Source: Saprospiraceae bacterium | GTDB taxonomy: Bacteria > Bacteroidota > Bacteroidia > Chitinophagales > Saprospiraceae | NCBI GenBank assembly: GCA_016714765.1 | Contig: JADKCF010000001.1 | Span: 124,001-188,000, forward strand | Length of the DNA: 64,000 nt | Direction: 5' to 3' | Shown: positions 37,391 through 46,934 of the stretch, one piece after another | How positions within the stretch are numbered: the stretch's first letter is position 1 | Layout: each line of letters begins with the position of its first letter | Notes under the pieces: model-generated | What the model saw: only the letters and a program-made list of their open reading frames with translations | Told to the model about the DNA's origin: nothing | Database searches by the model: none | Program-made: the position numbers and the translations under genes

Positions 37391-38089
37391 TTATTTGCAG
37401 GATTCCTTAAGGGCTTTTAGCTCTTCAGCTGAGTTTAGAGTTACACTGGTTCCGTCTTCTAGTGTGACATTTATTGGGAATACCAATACAGGTCTGAACT
37501 TTTCACCAGGATGTGCTTTTTTATATGCTTTTACAGCATCATGCAAAGTTTTCAGGTCTTCCTTACTGTTAAGGGCAATGATAGTGCCATCAGGCAGTGA
37601 AACACTGTAAGGAAACGCTGGTTTGAAACAAAGTTTGGGTCTGTCATTATGACCTTGAGGCCCATGATTTCCTAAAAAATTCTTAGCGCATGCTATTCTG
37701 AGCTCTCTTTGAGCTGCCAGGTCTTCGATCATGATGACTTCACCGGTCTCATTCACTACAGAATAAGGAAATGCGATACTTGGTCTTGTCTTCACTTTAG
37801 GATTGTTCTCTCTCCATGTTTTAATTACTGTCTTCAGTGCTTCATAAGAATCAATGAGGTCAGATGCAGATCCATCAGGAAAATTCATGGTAATCGGAAA
37901 TACTAGCTCGTAACAACCAAATCTTCCAAGATTGGCTCCCTCTTGTGTTCTAAAAACGGTCTCCTCTGCATAAGATTCGGCTTCCAATGCAGCGGCGCTG
38001 TCATCATTTTTACTGCATGATACTACAAACAATCCCATAAGAAGGATAAATAACCATTGAAATTTTAAAAAATTCGTGTTCATAATCAT
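37391..38089 (-). CDS. Lipoprotein with four internal FP-x-V-x-DG repeats
   Basis: 232 residues; lipobox VVSC (Cys25). The mature part has four homologous units at about 59-91, 102-134, 154-188 and 199-231, each with an FP(I/Y) strand (FP at 64, 107, 159, 204), mostly followed by DG and an E-L-K-x-L-type helix. Cysteines C59, C134, C154 and C231 bracket the two pairs of repeats, suggesting duplication of a two-repeat module and possible disulfides. No known domain assigned; extracellular side. Confidence 0.7.
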   Translation of the reverse strand: MIMNTNFLKFQWLFILLMGLFVVSCSKNDDSAAALEAESYAEETVFRTQEGANLGRFGCYELVFPITMNFPDGSASDLIDSYEALKTVIKTWRENNPKVKTRPSIAFPYSVVNETGEVIMIEDLAAQRELRIACAKNFLGNHGPQGHNDRPKLCFKPAFPYSVSLPDGTIIALNSKEDLKTLHDAVKAYKKAHPGEKFRPVLVFPINVTLEDGTSVTLNSAEELKALKESCK

Positions 38090-38354
38090 TAAATTTTAAA
38101 GTTTGAATAAAGTGTTTTACGATATTATAAGTAAGCGCCATTCGTTTTGTACTCTTTTAACTCCAATTATTTTTAAAATATTTTCATTGGCAGCAGAAAA
38201 CATAAGAAATTTACTTTAACACTTTGTAGTATTCGGGAAACCCGTGTGGATGTCTTAAATGTTTCATAAAAAAATGGTGCACACAGACATATGTGTTGTT
38301 TTTAGCGTTATATTGTATGTTTTAGAGCTTTGTCACTAAATTTTTCGAATCAGT

Positions 38355-38902
38355 ATGAACAATTTTATTTTTAAAAATATAATTTACTTTCTTATTCTCT
38401 TTTGTAGTACGGGTAGTATTGCGCAATCAGATTGGCATAAATTTACACCCCCGGGACAATTTTTTGAAGTCACTGTACCCGGTGAGATGAGAAATGGGGA
38501 GAAAAAGTACTGACTGATCTGGGAGCCATTCATCCTGTCACATGGTTGCACCAAAGTAAAGAAGGAGATCCTAATTATCTATATCTGGTATCATATGTAG
38601 ATTACCCTGAAGGGACTTTTAGCAGAGACAGCACTGATCTTATCAATGAACTATTCGCTGTAAGCGTTGAGACTCAGGTAAAGGATTTGGGAGGTGAAAT
38701 AGTGTACCAATCTGATTCACCCTATGGAATGTACCCCGGCATTATATACCGTGCTACTTATAATAAAAATGATGCAGTCATCAAAAGCCGGATGATACTG
38801 ATGAACGACAGACTGTACATACTTCAGGTTTACACTATTTCATCAAAGAGTCTTAATCCTGAAATGAACAGGTTTCTTGAATCTTTTAAAGCCCGGCAAT
38901 AA
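38355..38902 (+). CDS. Exported protein of unknown function (reading frame broken)
   Basis: Signal peptide MNNFIFKNIIYFLILFCSTG...AQ, then WHKFTPPGQFFEVTVPGEM. The frame closes at about 38514. Adding one A to the A5 run (GGG GAG AAA AA[A] GTA) joins it to VLTDLGAIHPVTWLHQSKEGD through SFKARQ, giving about 182 residues. Small exported beta-rich proteins of this look occur near envelope genes; no function proposed. Confidence 0.72.
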
Positions 38903-38946
38903 TTTTATAGTATATCATAAAATCCGACCGAAAGTTTGTCAATATG

Positions 38947-40719
38947 TTAGATTTTTAGGATTTTAATCTCTACTCTTTGATTTTTCTGTCTGCCCTGTGC
39001 TGAAGTACTGTCAGTAAGCGGTTCGCGTTTACCATATCCTTTAAAAGATATTCGCTTTTTATCGATACCCCTTTCGTATAAAAATTCTGATACTTTTTTA
39101 GCTCTCGCGGTGGATAATTTGTCACAATATTCATGTGGTGGTATAGTATTGGTGTGACCTCCAATTTCTACTTCCACTGTCGGATGGGCATTTAAAAACT
39201 CATATACTTCTTCCAGAATATCAAAATTTTCCTGTGTGATAGACGAACTATCGGCGGCAAAATTCAACTCATTAATTCTGAGTTTTTGTCCCAATGTAAT
39301 CTTGGACATATCCAAATCCGGAATGAATTTTTCCCTTTTGACATTGAATGTGGCCGTAGCCATACATCCATTTTTATCTTTGACGTTCAGACTGTATTGT
39401 CCTGATCGGGCACCGGTTAGATTTTGGGTAGTAAGACCATTTGACCAGGCAAAGCTATAGTTTCCGGCACCACCACCTACATTGACTATTACTGAACCGT
39501 CGGGTTTGTCAGGGTTTGTGACTCTGTTATTGGCCACAAGTTCGATGGTGATAGGGTCAGGTTCTGCAAGAGTGATAGATGCCAGTGCTGAATTCATGTT
39601 TTTGTCTGTGACGGTAACTACATAGTTGCCTGCAGGTAGACCGGATGCTGTAGTGCCGGTGGCACCATCGATACTCCATTGATAAGTATATGGTCGGTTG
39701 CCACCGGAAGTACTGACCCTGATACTACCATTGTTGCTACCTGTACATTTGATATTACTTTCTATGATCAGGATTGCATTGATTTGCTCAGCAGCGATAT
39801 CTCCAAAGAGTAAATTGTAAAAACCAGCTCCATCAGTACCTATCCAAATGTTGTCATTTTTGTCACAACCCAAACTTAAGGCTGCCTTACTTAAAGTAGC
39901 GGCATCTGCTGAATAATTTTCTATTTTCTCCTTGTACGGGTCATATCTGACGAGGATGTCCGAAGCAATGTAAATACGACCTTTGGAATCTATTACGAAT
40001 TTATTGATCTTCCCCTTAAATTGTGAAGGGTCCAGTTTGACAGGGAATAATCTGTTATACTTATTGATTAAGAACATATCTTTATCACTTATGATCCACT
40101 GACCTTCATTGTTTTCGCAGGTGGCCAGCATTTTGATTTTTTTATCCTGGATTTCCCATTTATCTCCATCTATTCGGAGGTATCCATTATCTGTACCAAC
40201 CCAGAGTATTCGACTTTTGTCAGCATGCACAAAATTGATGATATTACTGACCAACTTGGAGTTTTCATTGTCATAGGCTTTAAACTTATTTGTGGTCACA
40301 TTAAACTGATACAAACCATTATTTGTGCCTATCCATAGATTACCTTCCAGATAGGCAATATCTGAAATGATCACCCCATCATCTGGTAATGAATAGCTGT
40401 TTTTGGATTTGAAATTATACACTGCTGAATTGGATGCCGCCCAAATATTATCTTTGCTGTCAGATGTTACATCTTTAATTTCGGTATTAGGAAAATAGAC
40501 GTTATACTTACTTCCGTCCCCATTTGTTTCTATGAGACCTTTGGATGAGGCCAGCCAGATTACATTTTTGTCATCGATAAATGTACTATTCACACGGGCA
40601 TCAGTGCTAACTTTATTAAACCTGGCAATAGCGACCTCAGAAGAATCCGTCTGGGCAAAACCACTATATCCTTTGGATACAAACAAAATAAAAAAATATA
40701 AGTATAATCTGGTTTTCAT
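38947..40719 (-). CDS. Propeller-SprB-OmpA envelope protein
   Basis: 590 residues. A signal peptide is followed by two-component-regulator-like propeller repeats (about 35-275: DDKNVIWLASSKGL, SKDNIWAASNSAVY, DKSRILWVGTDNGYL, DKNDNIWIGTDGAGF). Two SprB-like repeats (about 310-455: CTGSNNGSI, PYTYQWSIDGA, GNYVVTVTDKN; GNYSFAWSNGL) precede a C-terminal OmpA peptidoglycan-binding domain (about 475-590: IGGHTNT, ARAKKVSEFL, GYGKREP). It is probably periplasmic/outer-membrane anchored, combining sensing-type and gliding/T9SS-type modules. Confidence 0.82.
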   Translation of the reverse strand: MKTRLYLYFFILFVSKGYSGFAQTDSSEVAIARFNKVSTDARVNSTFIDDKNVIWLASSKGLIETNGDGSKYNVYFPNTEIKDVTSDSKDNIWAASNSAVYNFKSKNSYSLPDDGVIISDIAYLEGNLWIGTNNGLYQFNVTTNKFKAYDNENSKLVSNIINFVHADKSRILWVGTDNGYLRIDGDKWEIQDKKIKMLATCENNEGQWIISDKDMFLINKYNRLFPVKLDPSQFKGKINKFVIDSKGRIYIASDILVRYDPYKEKIENYSADAATLSKAALSLGCDKNDNIWIGTDGAGFYNLLFGDIAAEQINAILIIESNIKCTGSNNGSIRVSTSGGNRPYTYQWSIDGATGTTASGLPAGNYVVTVTDKNMNSALASITLAEPDPITIELVANNRVTNPDKPDGSVIVNVGGGAGNYSFAWSNGLTTQNLTGARSGQYSLNVKDKNGCMATATFNVKREKFIPDLDMSKITLGQKLRINELNFAADSSSITQENFDILEEVYEFLNAHPTVEVEIGGHTNTIPPHEYCDKLSTARAKKVSEFLYERGIDKKRISFKGYGKREPLTDSTSAQGRQKNQRVEIKILKI

Positions 40720-40803
40720 TTTATTGACTTTGTGATGAATATGTAAAACATGTAATTGAGCGTAATTATTTTATAAAAAAAGACGAGATGGATCATATTT
40801 TCT

Positions 40804-41859
40804 CTAGATTTCCTTGATCAGATATACATAACTAGGGAAGTGGTCACTATACCCGGATTGATAAGCGTCGCCTGAAAATGTTCTGAAAGGGTAACCCTTA
40901 TACTGTCCGGTGGGCTGCACCAGAAAAGCTTTATTGAAAATATTGGCTTTAAAGTAGTGATATCCTTCAGATTTTTTATCAGTCACCCCTTTAGTCATAA
41001 TTATCTGGTCGAATAAACTCCACGCATCTCTGTAAGCATTGGATCCTTGTCCACGCCTGAACATATCTTCATATGGATTAAACATGCCTGTCTTGGGTAC
41101 CTCTTTAATATTACTTACTGCCCTGAGATAAGATTTTATGCTTTCGTCAGTGGGGTCATCATTCAGGTCGCCCATCACAAAAACCTTCGAAGAAATGTTT
41201 ACCTCCAACAAGGAATCTATCACACCTCTACATAGCTTTGCTCCACTATTGCGATGTTGTACAGTGATAGGTCCACCGCCCCTGGATGGCCAGTGATTGA
41301 CAAGTACGTGGACGGTATCCATATCCAATAAGCCTTTGACATACAATACATCCCTTGTGTTGCGGCGTATTCCCTCATCAAAAATCATCAACGGTATGGC
41401 CCGATGGCTGATAGGGGTAAAATGTTTCGGGTTGTAAAGTAAGCCTACGTCTACGCCTCTTCCATCAGGAGAATTAAAGTGAATGATCTGATAGTTCCTG
41501 TCAGCTATAGAGGGTTGAAGGACAAGATCTTCCAGTACTTTACGGTTTTCTATTTCGGAAACCCCAAGAATAGATAAGCCTTGCTTCGCATCCTGTATAC
41601 CTATCTGTGAGATGACATAAGCCATATTGGTGAGTTTTTCTTTATAGCGCTCCTCTGTCCAGGCTCTGGCTCCCGAAGGTAAAAATTCTTCATCATTGAT
41701 CAGTGTATCATCAACGGTGTCAAATAAATTTTCGAGGTTATAAAAACCTACACTCAATATTTTGTATTGCTTTTTATTGTTTTGTGCGCTTAGATTGGCA
41801 TTGATCAACAATACTGTACTTAATACAAGACAAACCCAGCTTTTTTGTATTTGGTGCAT
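40804..41859 (-). CDS. Exported endonuclease/exonuclease/phosphatase-family protein
   Basis: About 351 residues from the ATG at 41859; an earlier in-frame ATG (41880) falls within the -7 element. A signal peptide (SWVCLVLSTVLLINANLSAQ) precedes the DNase I-like fold: GFYNLENLFDTVDD, LGVSEIENRKVLEDL, VNHWPSRGGG, VMGDLNDDPTDE and GYSDHFPSYVYL supply the metal- and phosphate-binding residues. It probably cleaves nucleic acids or phosphoesters outside the cytoplasm. It is divergent from a TonB receptor. Confidence 0.88.
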   Translation of the reverse strand: MHQIQKSWVCLVLSTVLLINANLSAQNNKKQYKILSVGFYNLENLFDTVDDTLINDEEFLPSGARAWTEERYKEKLTNMAYVISQIGIQDAKQGLSILGVSEIENRKVLEDLVLQPSIADRNYQIIHFNSPDGRGVDVGLLYNPKHFTPISHRAIPLMIFDEGIRRNTRDVLYVKGLLDMDTVHVLVNHWPSRGGGPITVQHRNSGAKLCRGVIDSLLEVNISSKVFVMGDLNDDPTDESIKSYLRAVSNIKEVPKTGMFNPYEDMFRRGQGSNAYRDAWSLFDQIIMTKGVTDKKSEGYHYFKANIFNKAFLVQPTGQYKGYPFRTFSGDAYQSGYSDHFPSYVYLIKEI

Positions 41860-41877
41860 AATATGATTTATTATCTG

Positions 41878-41885
41878 CAAAGATA
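41878..41885 (-). promoter_or_regulatory. Promoter -7 element of the exported endonuclease gene
   Basis: TATCTTTG on the minus strand, 18 nt upstream of ATG 41859. Its overlap with the upstream ATG supports the shorter start. Confidence 0.55.
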
Positions 41886-41991
41886 TGTGTAAGGTCTATA
41901 CATTTACAGAATGTGAAGAAAATATATTTATAAATATAAAAAATTAATAATAGTATGTATCTTTACATCCTCATTTCAATAAGACCACCTG

Positions 41992-44754
41992 ATGATAAGA
42001 CGAGATAAATTTAGCATGGTTGTTGTTTTTTTGTTTTTTAATGTAATTTTAACAAATGCACAGGATATAAAAGGCAAACTACGAGACAATACTACAAAAC
42101 AAGAGCAAGCTGCTATTCAGCTAACCTTAAAAGGTAAAGATGTTCAAGTATATACCAATGCGGCAGGAAATTTTATTTTTAAAGATGTTTCTCCCGGAAA
42201 ATATATTATCTCGGCTACTTACGGCCTGTCAGTAGTGGACATCAGTAATGTAGAAATCGAATCCTCAGACGTAAATTTGGGAGACATTTATGTAGATGTA
42301 CCCGTCACATCTTCCACTTCAAATGACATAGCCATTCTGGATATTTCTGAATTGGCAGGTATAGAAAATGAAAATGATAACTTTTCCAGTGCATTGGGCG
42401 CAGGTAGGGATCAGTTTGTCAATTCGGCAGCTTATAATCTAAGTTCAGGTAGGTTTAGACCTCGGGGTTATTTTAATGAAGACTCAGAAATGCTTATGAA
42501 TGGTATGCTCATGAATGATCAGGATGACGGGAGAGTACAGTGGAATGAGTGGAGTGGACTTAATGATGTCTTGCGAAATCAGACTCAGGTTCTGAATCTT
42601 CAGTCCAACGATTACACTTTCGGCGGTATTGGAGGGGCGACTTTTGTAGACCTTAGAGCAGCTAGTCAGCGGGAAGGTACCAAAGCTGTCTATTCTCTTT
42701 CCAACAGATCTTATCAACACCGCCTGATGATCACTCACAGTACCGGACTAATGAAAAATGGCTGGGCTTTCAGTGGCTCCTTATCACACAGGTATGGAAC
42801 CCAGGGATACATAAAAGGTACTTATTTTCAGGGCACCAGTTTTTTTGCATCTGTGGACAGAAAAATCAACGAAAATCATACCTTGAATCTGGTAGTATTG
42901 GGAGCTCCCATGAGGAGAGGCAGGTCTACTGGAAGCATACAGGAAATGAATGATCTCTCCGGATCCAATTTTTACAATGGTAACTGGGGATTTCAGAATG
43001 GAGAAATCAGAAACTCCAGAGAGTATCGTATCAATCAACCAATAGCGATGCTCAGACATGATTGGAAAATATCTCATAGAACAAATCTATTGACCAATAT
43101 CGGAGTACAATGGGGGACATTTGCTTCCACTCGGATCAATCAATACAATTCACCAGACCCAAGACCGGACTACTACAGGAGGTTGCCAAGTTATGCCACG
43201 GATCCGTTTGTCAAGGAGTTGCTGACCAACTACCTGAAAGCAGATGAAAGCAACAGGCAAGTAGACTGGCAAAACCTTTACAGTGCCAATGCCACTAATA
43301 TTCAGACCATATATGATGTAGATGGTATCCCTGGTAATAACATTACCGGCAAGATGGCAGCCTACATGGTAGAAGAGGAACATTCAGATAATCAGAAGTT
43401 TAATTTTAATACTGTTTTAAATTCAGTGCTTACAGACCGCCTGAGTATAGTAAGTGGATTACAGTATCTGAAGGAAAATGTACACTTTTACCGTCAGATG
43501 GATGATTTGCTGGGAGCAGACTTTTTTGTGGACTACAATAATTTTGCGATAAGAGATTTTCCTAACAATCCTGATATTCTCCAGTTTGACCTTAACAGGC
43601 CTAACAGGCTCATCAAAAAAGGAGATGTTTTCGGACATGATTACAATATAAATACTTCAAGGGCTTCATTGTGGAGTCAGGCGATATTTAAAACAGGTAA
43701 AGTAGATTATTTCGCAGCCATTAATCTCGTAAATCAGTCTTTTTATAGGGAAGGATTTACTAAAACGGGCCTCTTCCCGGATAACTCACTTGGTAAGTCT
43801 GAAGCCCAAAACTTCCTGAATTATGGTGTGAAAGGAGGTATTACTTATAAAATTAATGGTCGTAACTATCTGGTTGCTAATGGTTCTTATCGTACAAGGG
43901 CACCATTTGCTAATGAAGTTTACGTCTCTCCTCGTAACAGGGATCAGGTTGTTAAAAATCTGACAAGCGAAAAAATTACTGCAGCCGAATTGTCTTACCT
44001 TATCCGATATACTAAAATTAAGGGCCGCATCTCCGGGTTTTTCTCTGAGTTCAAAGATAAGCTGAACAACGATGTGTACTATCATGAAGAATTTCAGACC
44101 TTTGTCAATTATATACAAACCGGTATCAACAGACGCCATTTAGGAGTAGAGCTTGGACTCGAGTACAATCTGAATGCAAGAATTTCTATGACGGCAGCTG
44201 GATCGATAGGACAGTATATATTTACAAGTCGACCGGTTGCTACTATTTCCAGGGACAACAGTGCAGAAGATTTTGTGCAGGGACGCACCATTTATATCAA
44301 CAACTATTATGTGCCTGGTATGCCTCAGCAAGCCGGAACAGTAGGTATCAGATACAATAGTCCCAAATACTGGTTTGTAAATATGAATGTCAACGGTTTT
44401 GCTAAAAATTATCTTAGTTTTAACCCTGACAGAAGAACAGCGGAGGCAGTTAGTGGTATCAATGCCACCGAACAAAGCGAATTGTATCAGTCTATCATTG
44501 CTGAAGAAAAACTTCCGGATGCCATTACAGTGGATATTTTTTGCGGTAAATCTTTCAGATTTAAGGACAGGAGTACACTGGCTTTCAACCTGAGTGTTGC
44601 TAATGTACTCAATAACCGGAACTTTAAAACAGGAGGCTTCGAACAGCTGAGATTCGATACAGATACCCGTGATGTCAATAAATTTCCACCAAGATATTTT
44701 TATGCTTTTGGCACCAATTTCAGTTTGAACGTAAGTTACATTTTCCCAAGATAA
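41992..44754 (+). CDS. TonB-dependent outer-membrane receptor
   Basis: 920 residues. A signal peptide ends LTNAQD, then a carboxypeptidase-regulatory-like domain (about 24-105: GKLRDNTTKQEQAAIQLTLKGKD) and a plug/beta-barrel ending SYIFPR with an aromatic residue near the end. It precedes a DUF5689 lipoprotein after 29 nt and is divergent from the exported endonuclease, a recurring Bacteroidetes grouping that suggests uptake of products released by the nuclease. Confidence 0.88.
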   Translation: MIRRDKFSMVVVFLFFNVILTNAQDIKGKLRDNTTKQEQAAIQLTLKGKDVQVYTNAAGNFIFKDVSPGKYIISATYGLSVVDISNVEIESSDVNLGDIYVDVPVTSSTSNDIAILDISELAGIENENDNFSSALGAGRDQFVNSAAYNLSSGRFRPRGYFNEDSEMLMNGMLMNDQDDGRVQWNEWSGLNDVLRNQTQVLNLQSNDYTFGGIGGATFVDLRAASQREGTKAVYSLSNRSYQHRLMITHSTGLMKNGWAFSGSLSHRYGTQGYIKGTYFQGTSFFASVDRKINENHTLNLVVLGAPMRRGRSTGSIQEMNDLSGSNFYNGNWGFQNGEIRNSREYRINQPIAMLRHDWKISHRTNLLTNIGVQWGTFASTRINQYNSPDPRPDYYRRLPSYATDPFVKELLTNYLKADESNRQVDWQNLYSANATNIQTIYDVDGIPGNNITGKMAAYMVEEEHSDNQKFNFNTVLNSVLTDRLSIVSGLQYLKENVHFYRQMDDLLGADFFVDYNNFAIRDFPNNPDILQFDLNRPNRLIKKGDVFGHDYNINTSRASLWSQAIFKTGKVDYFAAINLVNQSFYREGFTKTGLFPDNSLGKSEAQNFLNYGVKGGITYKINGRNYLVANGSYRTRAPFANEVYVSPRNRDQVVKNLTSEKITAAELSYLIRYTKIKGRISGFFSEFKDKLNNDVYYHEEFQTFVNYIQTGINRRHLGVELGLEYNLNARISMTAAGSIGQYIFTSRPVATISRDNSAEDFVQGRTIYINNYYVPGMPQQAGTVGIRYNSPKYWFVNMNVNGFAKNYLSFNPDRRTAEAVSGINATEQSELYQSIIAEEKLPDAITVDIFCGKSFRFKDRSTLAFNLSVANVLNNRNFKTGGFEQLRFDTDTRDVNKFPPRYFYAFGTNFSLNVSYIFPR

Positions 44755-44783
44755 ATTTCATCATTCACAAAATAAAATAAAAA

Positions 44784-46862
44784 ATGAGATCTTTGATAAT
44801 AAGGAGTCTTTTTCTGATTACCGGCTTTTGTGCTGTCATTACTATTACAGGATGTTTAAAGGGTGAGTTTGATGCTCCACCCACGGGTTTTCCTGAGATT
44901 ACCAGCGATAAAATTTTGACTTTTGATAAACTTTTTGAAAAGCTCAAAACAACATCAGTCACCCCTATCCTGGAAGAAAAATATCTGGAAGCACTTGTCG
45001 TAGCTGATGACAAATCAGGTAATTTTTATAAAAACCTGATTATTAAGGATATCAATGGCGAATTGGGGCTTTCAGTGAGCATAGATGATTATAACCTGAA
45101 TGCCAACTATCCGGTAGGGCAAAAGATTTATATATTCCTTAAAGATCTAACGATAGGGTATTATGAAGGTTTACCTACATTAGGTATCAAAGAAGGAACG
45201 ACCGTAGGCCGTATACCGGCTGGGATTTATAAGTCTATGATTTTTAAGGGACAAAGCGGTTTGCCGGTTACACCATTGAAAGTCAATATTTCAGACCTGA
45301 ATTCCAAACATTTTAATAGACTGATCGAACTCGAAGGAATGCAGTTTAAAACAGCTACAGCAAGTACTACTTTTGCTGACCCTAATCCTGCAGATCCTCA
45401 ATCTGTCAATCACACCCTGGTAAATTGTGCCAATAAGGAAATAGTACTGAGAAACAGTGGTTTTGCGGACTTTGCTGGCCTGGTAGTTCCTTCCGGCAAT
45501 GGTAATATTGTCTGTGTTTACAGTTACTATAGAAATGCCGCACAGCTGTTCATCAGAGATACAACTGATATTAAATTTAAAGCTGCTCGCTGCGGTGGAG
45601 GCGGACCCACCGGTTCACAGGTGAGTATACAGAATTTGAGAGCACAATATACCGGAACTGCACAGACACTGACGTCCAATTTTGTGAAAGGAATAGTCAT
45701 TTCTGATAGTTCCAATAAAAACATCAATGGACAGAACATGGTGGTTCAGGATGGTGAATATGGTATATTGCTAAGATTCAAGTCTGCCATCAATGTACCT
45801 CTTGGTTCTGAAGTGAAAGTTGGCCTGACAGGTGGTGAGCTTTCTGAATACAATAAATTACTTCAGGTTCAAAATCTTGAGAATTCATCGGTAGAGTTGG
45901 TGTCATCCAACAATATAATAACTCCAAAAGTACTAACAGTGTCGCAAATAGATATTGCAAAACATGAATCGACGCTCATAAAAGTAGAAAATGCCACCCT
46001 CACAGGAGGAAGTAAGTTTGCAGATAAATTGAAAGTAAAAGATGCTAGTGGTGAAATAGATTTATTTACATTAACGGCTGCTACATTTTCAGGCACTGCT
46101 ATACCTACGGGCACAGTGACTGTGGTGGCCATAGTTTCTGAATTCACTTCAGGCAAACAATTAACCATCAGGAATGCCGGTGATGTAACTGGTGGCGGAC
46201 CATGTGATACTTCTGTAACAACAGCAGATTGTGATGGCGATGGTGTAGCCAATGGTCAGGACTGTTCACCGTCCAATGCAGCCATTTATCCTGGAGGCTC
46301 ATGTGATGATGGAAATGAAGCCACCGTAAATGACCAGTATGATACCCAGTGTGTATGTAAAGGAAGTGCTCCGGGAGCTGGTATCAATGAGAATTTCAGC
46401 AGTCAGATGAATAACGTAGATATAACCTTACAAGGATGGGCCAATGTAGCAGTGAAAGGGAATAGAAAATGGCAAGGCAAACTTTTCAGTGGTAATACCT
46501 ATGCTCAGGCCACTGCTTTTGGTACTACAGCACCTGCCGAAATGGAGACATGGCTTATCAGCCCTGTTGTAAATACTGCCACGGCTTCTATGCTTTCATT
46601 TGAGAGTGCAAAAGCATTTTGGGTGCACGATGGTCTGTCAGTTTGGGTAACCAGTAACTATACTGGAGATCCTGCCACCACCAGCTGGACTAAGTTGACA
46701 GCCAAAGTTGCTGTAACAACCGATCCTGACAATACATTCATCCCTTCTGGCAATATTGATCTCAAATCATATGGAGCCAATGTCAGAGTTGGTTTTAAGT
46801 ATGAAGGTACACAGGCACTGAACACATCGACTTATCGTATTGATAATGTTAAAGTGAACTAA
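44784..46862 (+). CDS. DUF5689 lipoprotein with MopE-like and choice-of-anchor J regions
   Basis: 692 residues. Lipobox ITGC (Cys24). The N-terminal DUF5689-like domain (about 30-260) contains VADDKSGNFYKNLIIKD and GQKIYIFLKDL. OB-like modules follow (about 275-475: NIITPKVLTVSQID, LIKVENATLTG). A MopE-type metal-binding motif (DCDGDGVANGQDCSPSNAAI, about 481) precedes a C-terminal choice-of-anchor J-like beta-jellyroll (about 533-692: ETWLISPVV, YRIDNVKV). It is a likely surface partner of the TonB receptor upstream. Confidence 0.82.
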   Translation: MRSLIIRSLFLITGFCAVITITGCLKGEFDAPPTGFPEITSDKILTFDKLFEKLKTTSVTPILEEKYLEALVVADDKSGNFYKNLIIKDINGELGLSVSIDDYNLNANYPVGQKIYIFLKDLTIGYYEGLPTLGIKEGTTVGRIPAGIYKSMIFKGQSGLPVTPLKVNISDLNSKHFNRLIELEGMQFKTATASTTFADPNPADPQSVNHTLVNCANKEIVLRNSGFADFAGLVVPSGNGNIVCVYSYYRNAAQLFIRDTTDIKFKAARCGGGGPTGSQVSIQNLRAQYTGTAQTLTSNFVKGIVISDSSNKNINGQNMVVQDGEYGILLRFKSAINVPLGSEVKVGLTGGELSEYNKLLQVQNLENSSVELVSSNNIITPKVLTVSQIDIAKHESTLIKVENATLTGGSKFADKLKVKDASGEIDLFTLTAATFSGTAIPTGTVTVVAIVSEFTSGKQLTIRNAGDVTGGGPCDTSVTTADCDGDGVANGQDCSPSNAAIYPGGSCDDGNEATVNDQYDTQCVCKGSAPGAGINENFSSQMNNVDITLQGWANVAVKGNRKWQGKLFSGNTYAQATAFGTTAPAEMETWLISPVVNTATASMLSFESAKAFWVHDGLSVWVTSNYTGDPATTSWTKLTAKVAVTTDPDNTFIPSGNIDLKSYGANVRVGFKYEGTQALNTSTYRIDNVKVN

Positions 46863-46934
46863 GCAATTTGTTTCATTCTGGTGTAAATTTACTGTCTGTT
46901 ATATTATAGCACCACTTGATTCGTAGCACAAAGG

